Shown one piece after another: positions 63,921 to 64,000 of a stretch of 64,000 nt of DNA. The DNA lies in NCBI RefSeq assembly GCF_030814995.1, contig NZ_JAUSVX010000012.1, forward strand, positions 62,001 to 126,000. The letters are read 5' to 3'. Numbering within the stretch: the first letter of the stretch is position 1; every line of letters begins with the position of its first letter. Origin of the DNA: Labrys wisconsinensis. Lineage in GTDB: Bacteria > Pseudomonadota > Alphaproteobacteria > Rhizobiales > Labraceae. A model generated the notes under the pieces. The model did not search any database and was not told where the DNA came from. It was given only the letters and a program-made list of their open reading frames with translations. A program made the position numbers and the translations under genes.

Positions 63921-64000
63921 TCAGATCCGCCCCTGCAGGCCCTCGGCCTCGGGCCAGTACTTCTGCACCAGGGCGAGCAGCTCGATCAGGAAATCGTCGC
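63921..64000 (-). CDS. C-terminal end of an upstream gene (truncated by window)
   Basis: The last 25 codons of a minus-strand gene ending LQGRI, with ELLALVQKYWPEAEG before it. Too short to assign. Its stop lies 2 bp before the thioesterase start (ATG at 63918), so the two are operonic. Confidence 0.55.
   Translation of the reverse strand, partial: DDFLIELLALVQKYWPEAEGLQGRI

Noticed and set aside
63445-64000. Carnitine catabolic operon
   Set aside because: The thioesterase resembles those next to carnitine genes, but the 25 visible residues of the upstream gene do not match the L-carnitine dehydrogenase C-terminus I can recall, so the pathway is not claimed.

Overview
The window is very GC-rich, gene-dense chromosomal DNA from an alphaproteobacterium, most likely a member of the Hyphomicrobiales (Rhizobiales). 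The evidence is a Cpa-type Tad pilus locus, argB next to a HAD nucleotidase, a fabA-fabB-fabI order, dnaK-dnaJ with a sigma-32-like promoter, and CtrA-type boxes. The genus cannot be fixed from sequence alone. No rRNA, tRNA, CRISPR array or complete insertion sequence was seen.

Layout. 1-9.2 kb: a truncated SGNH hydrolase, an exported 5'-nucleotidase, a DHA2-type MFS exporter, argB, a small CcoN-like membrane protein, a HAD nucleotidase, a phosphotransferase coupled to an enolase paralog, and a TPR lipoprotein. 9.4-15.7 kb: an NAD-dependent epimerase-like protein, dnaJ, dnaK, an AlkB-like dioxygenase and a GT87-like membrane glycosyltransferase. 15.9-18.8 kb: a compact operon of an orphan protein, two tandem-YbjQ proteins and PspA. 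19.3-24.5 kb: a nucleoside uptake operon (BMP lipoprotein-type binding protein, ABC ATPase, two permeases, cytidine deaminase). 24.5-35.6 kb: a Tad/Flp pilus locus (tadC, frameshifted tadB, cpaF, cpaE, cpaD, cpaC, cpaB, cpaA, two flp pilins, two TadE-like pseudopilins). 35.7-39.1 kb: punA-deoA-deoB, which finishes the nucleoside salvage theme, so the pilus locus lies between two halves of one metabolic function. 39.3-44.2 kb: fabA, fabB, fabI, a ROK-like kinase and a HAD-IIB phosphatase.

44.3-54.9 kb is a methylated-amine catabolic block: a divergent amino acid/amine permease, an acyl-CoA-dehydrogenase-fold flavoprotein with its own flavin reductase, a DUF1989-GcvT fusion, a second GcvT-like protein, and three genes resembling the dimethylamine monooxygenase subunits (DmmA-like, ferredoxin reductase, DUF3445 haem protein). 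Together these would oxidatively demethylate an amine and pass the C1 unit to tetrahydrofolate.

54.9-64 kb is accessory: a CPCC zinc-ribbon protein, a secreted Cys-rich protein, a phage structural-protein remnant with a zincin motif, a GST, three small peptides with leader-like N-termini (two of them 56-residue paralogs), a DinB protein with its TetR regulator, an SDR with its TetR regulator and matching operators, an unknown cytosolic protein, a hotdog thioesterase and a truncated gene at the edge.

Most noteworthy: the orphan RiPP/bacteriocin-like peptide cluster at 58.75-59.47 kb with structured upstream DNA; the YbjQ-YbjQ-PspA operon; the enolase paralog with two altered active-site residues; the acyl-CoA-dehydrogenase-fold/flavin-reductase pair; the G-run frameshift in tadB; and a set of CtrA-like boxes in front of the pilus-related units.
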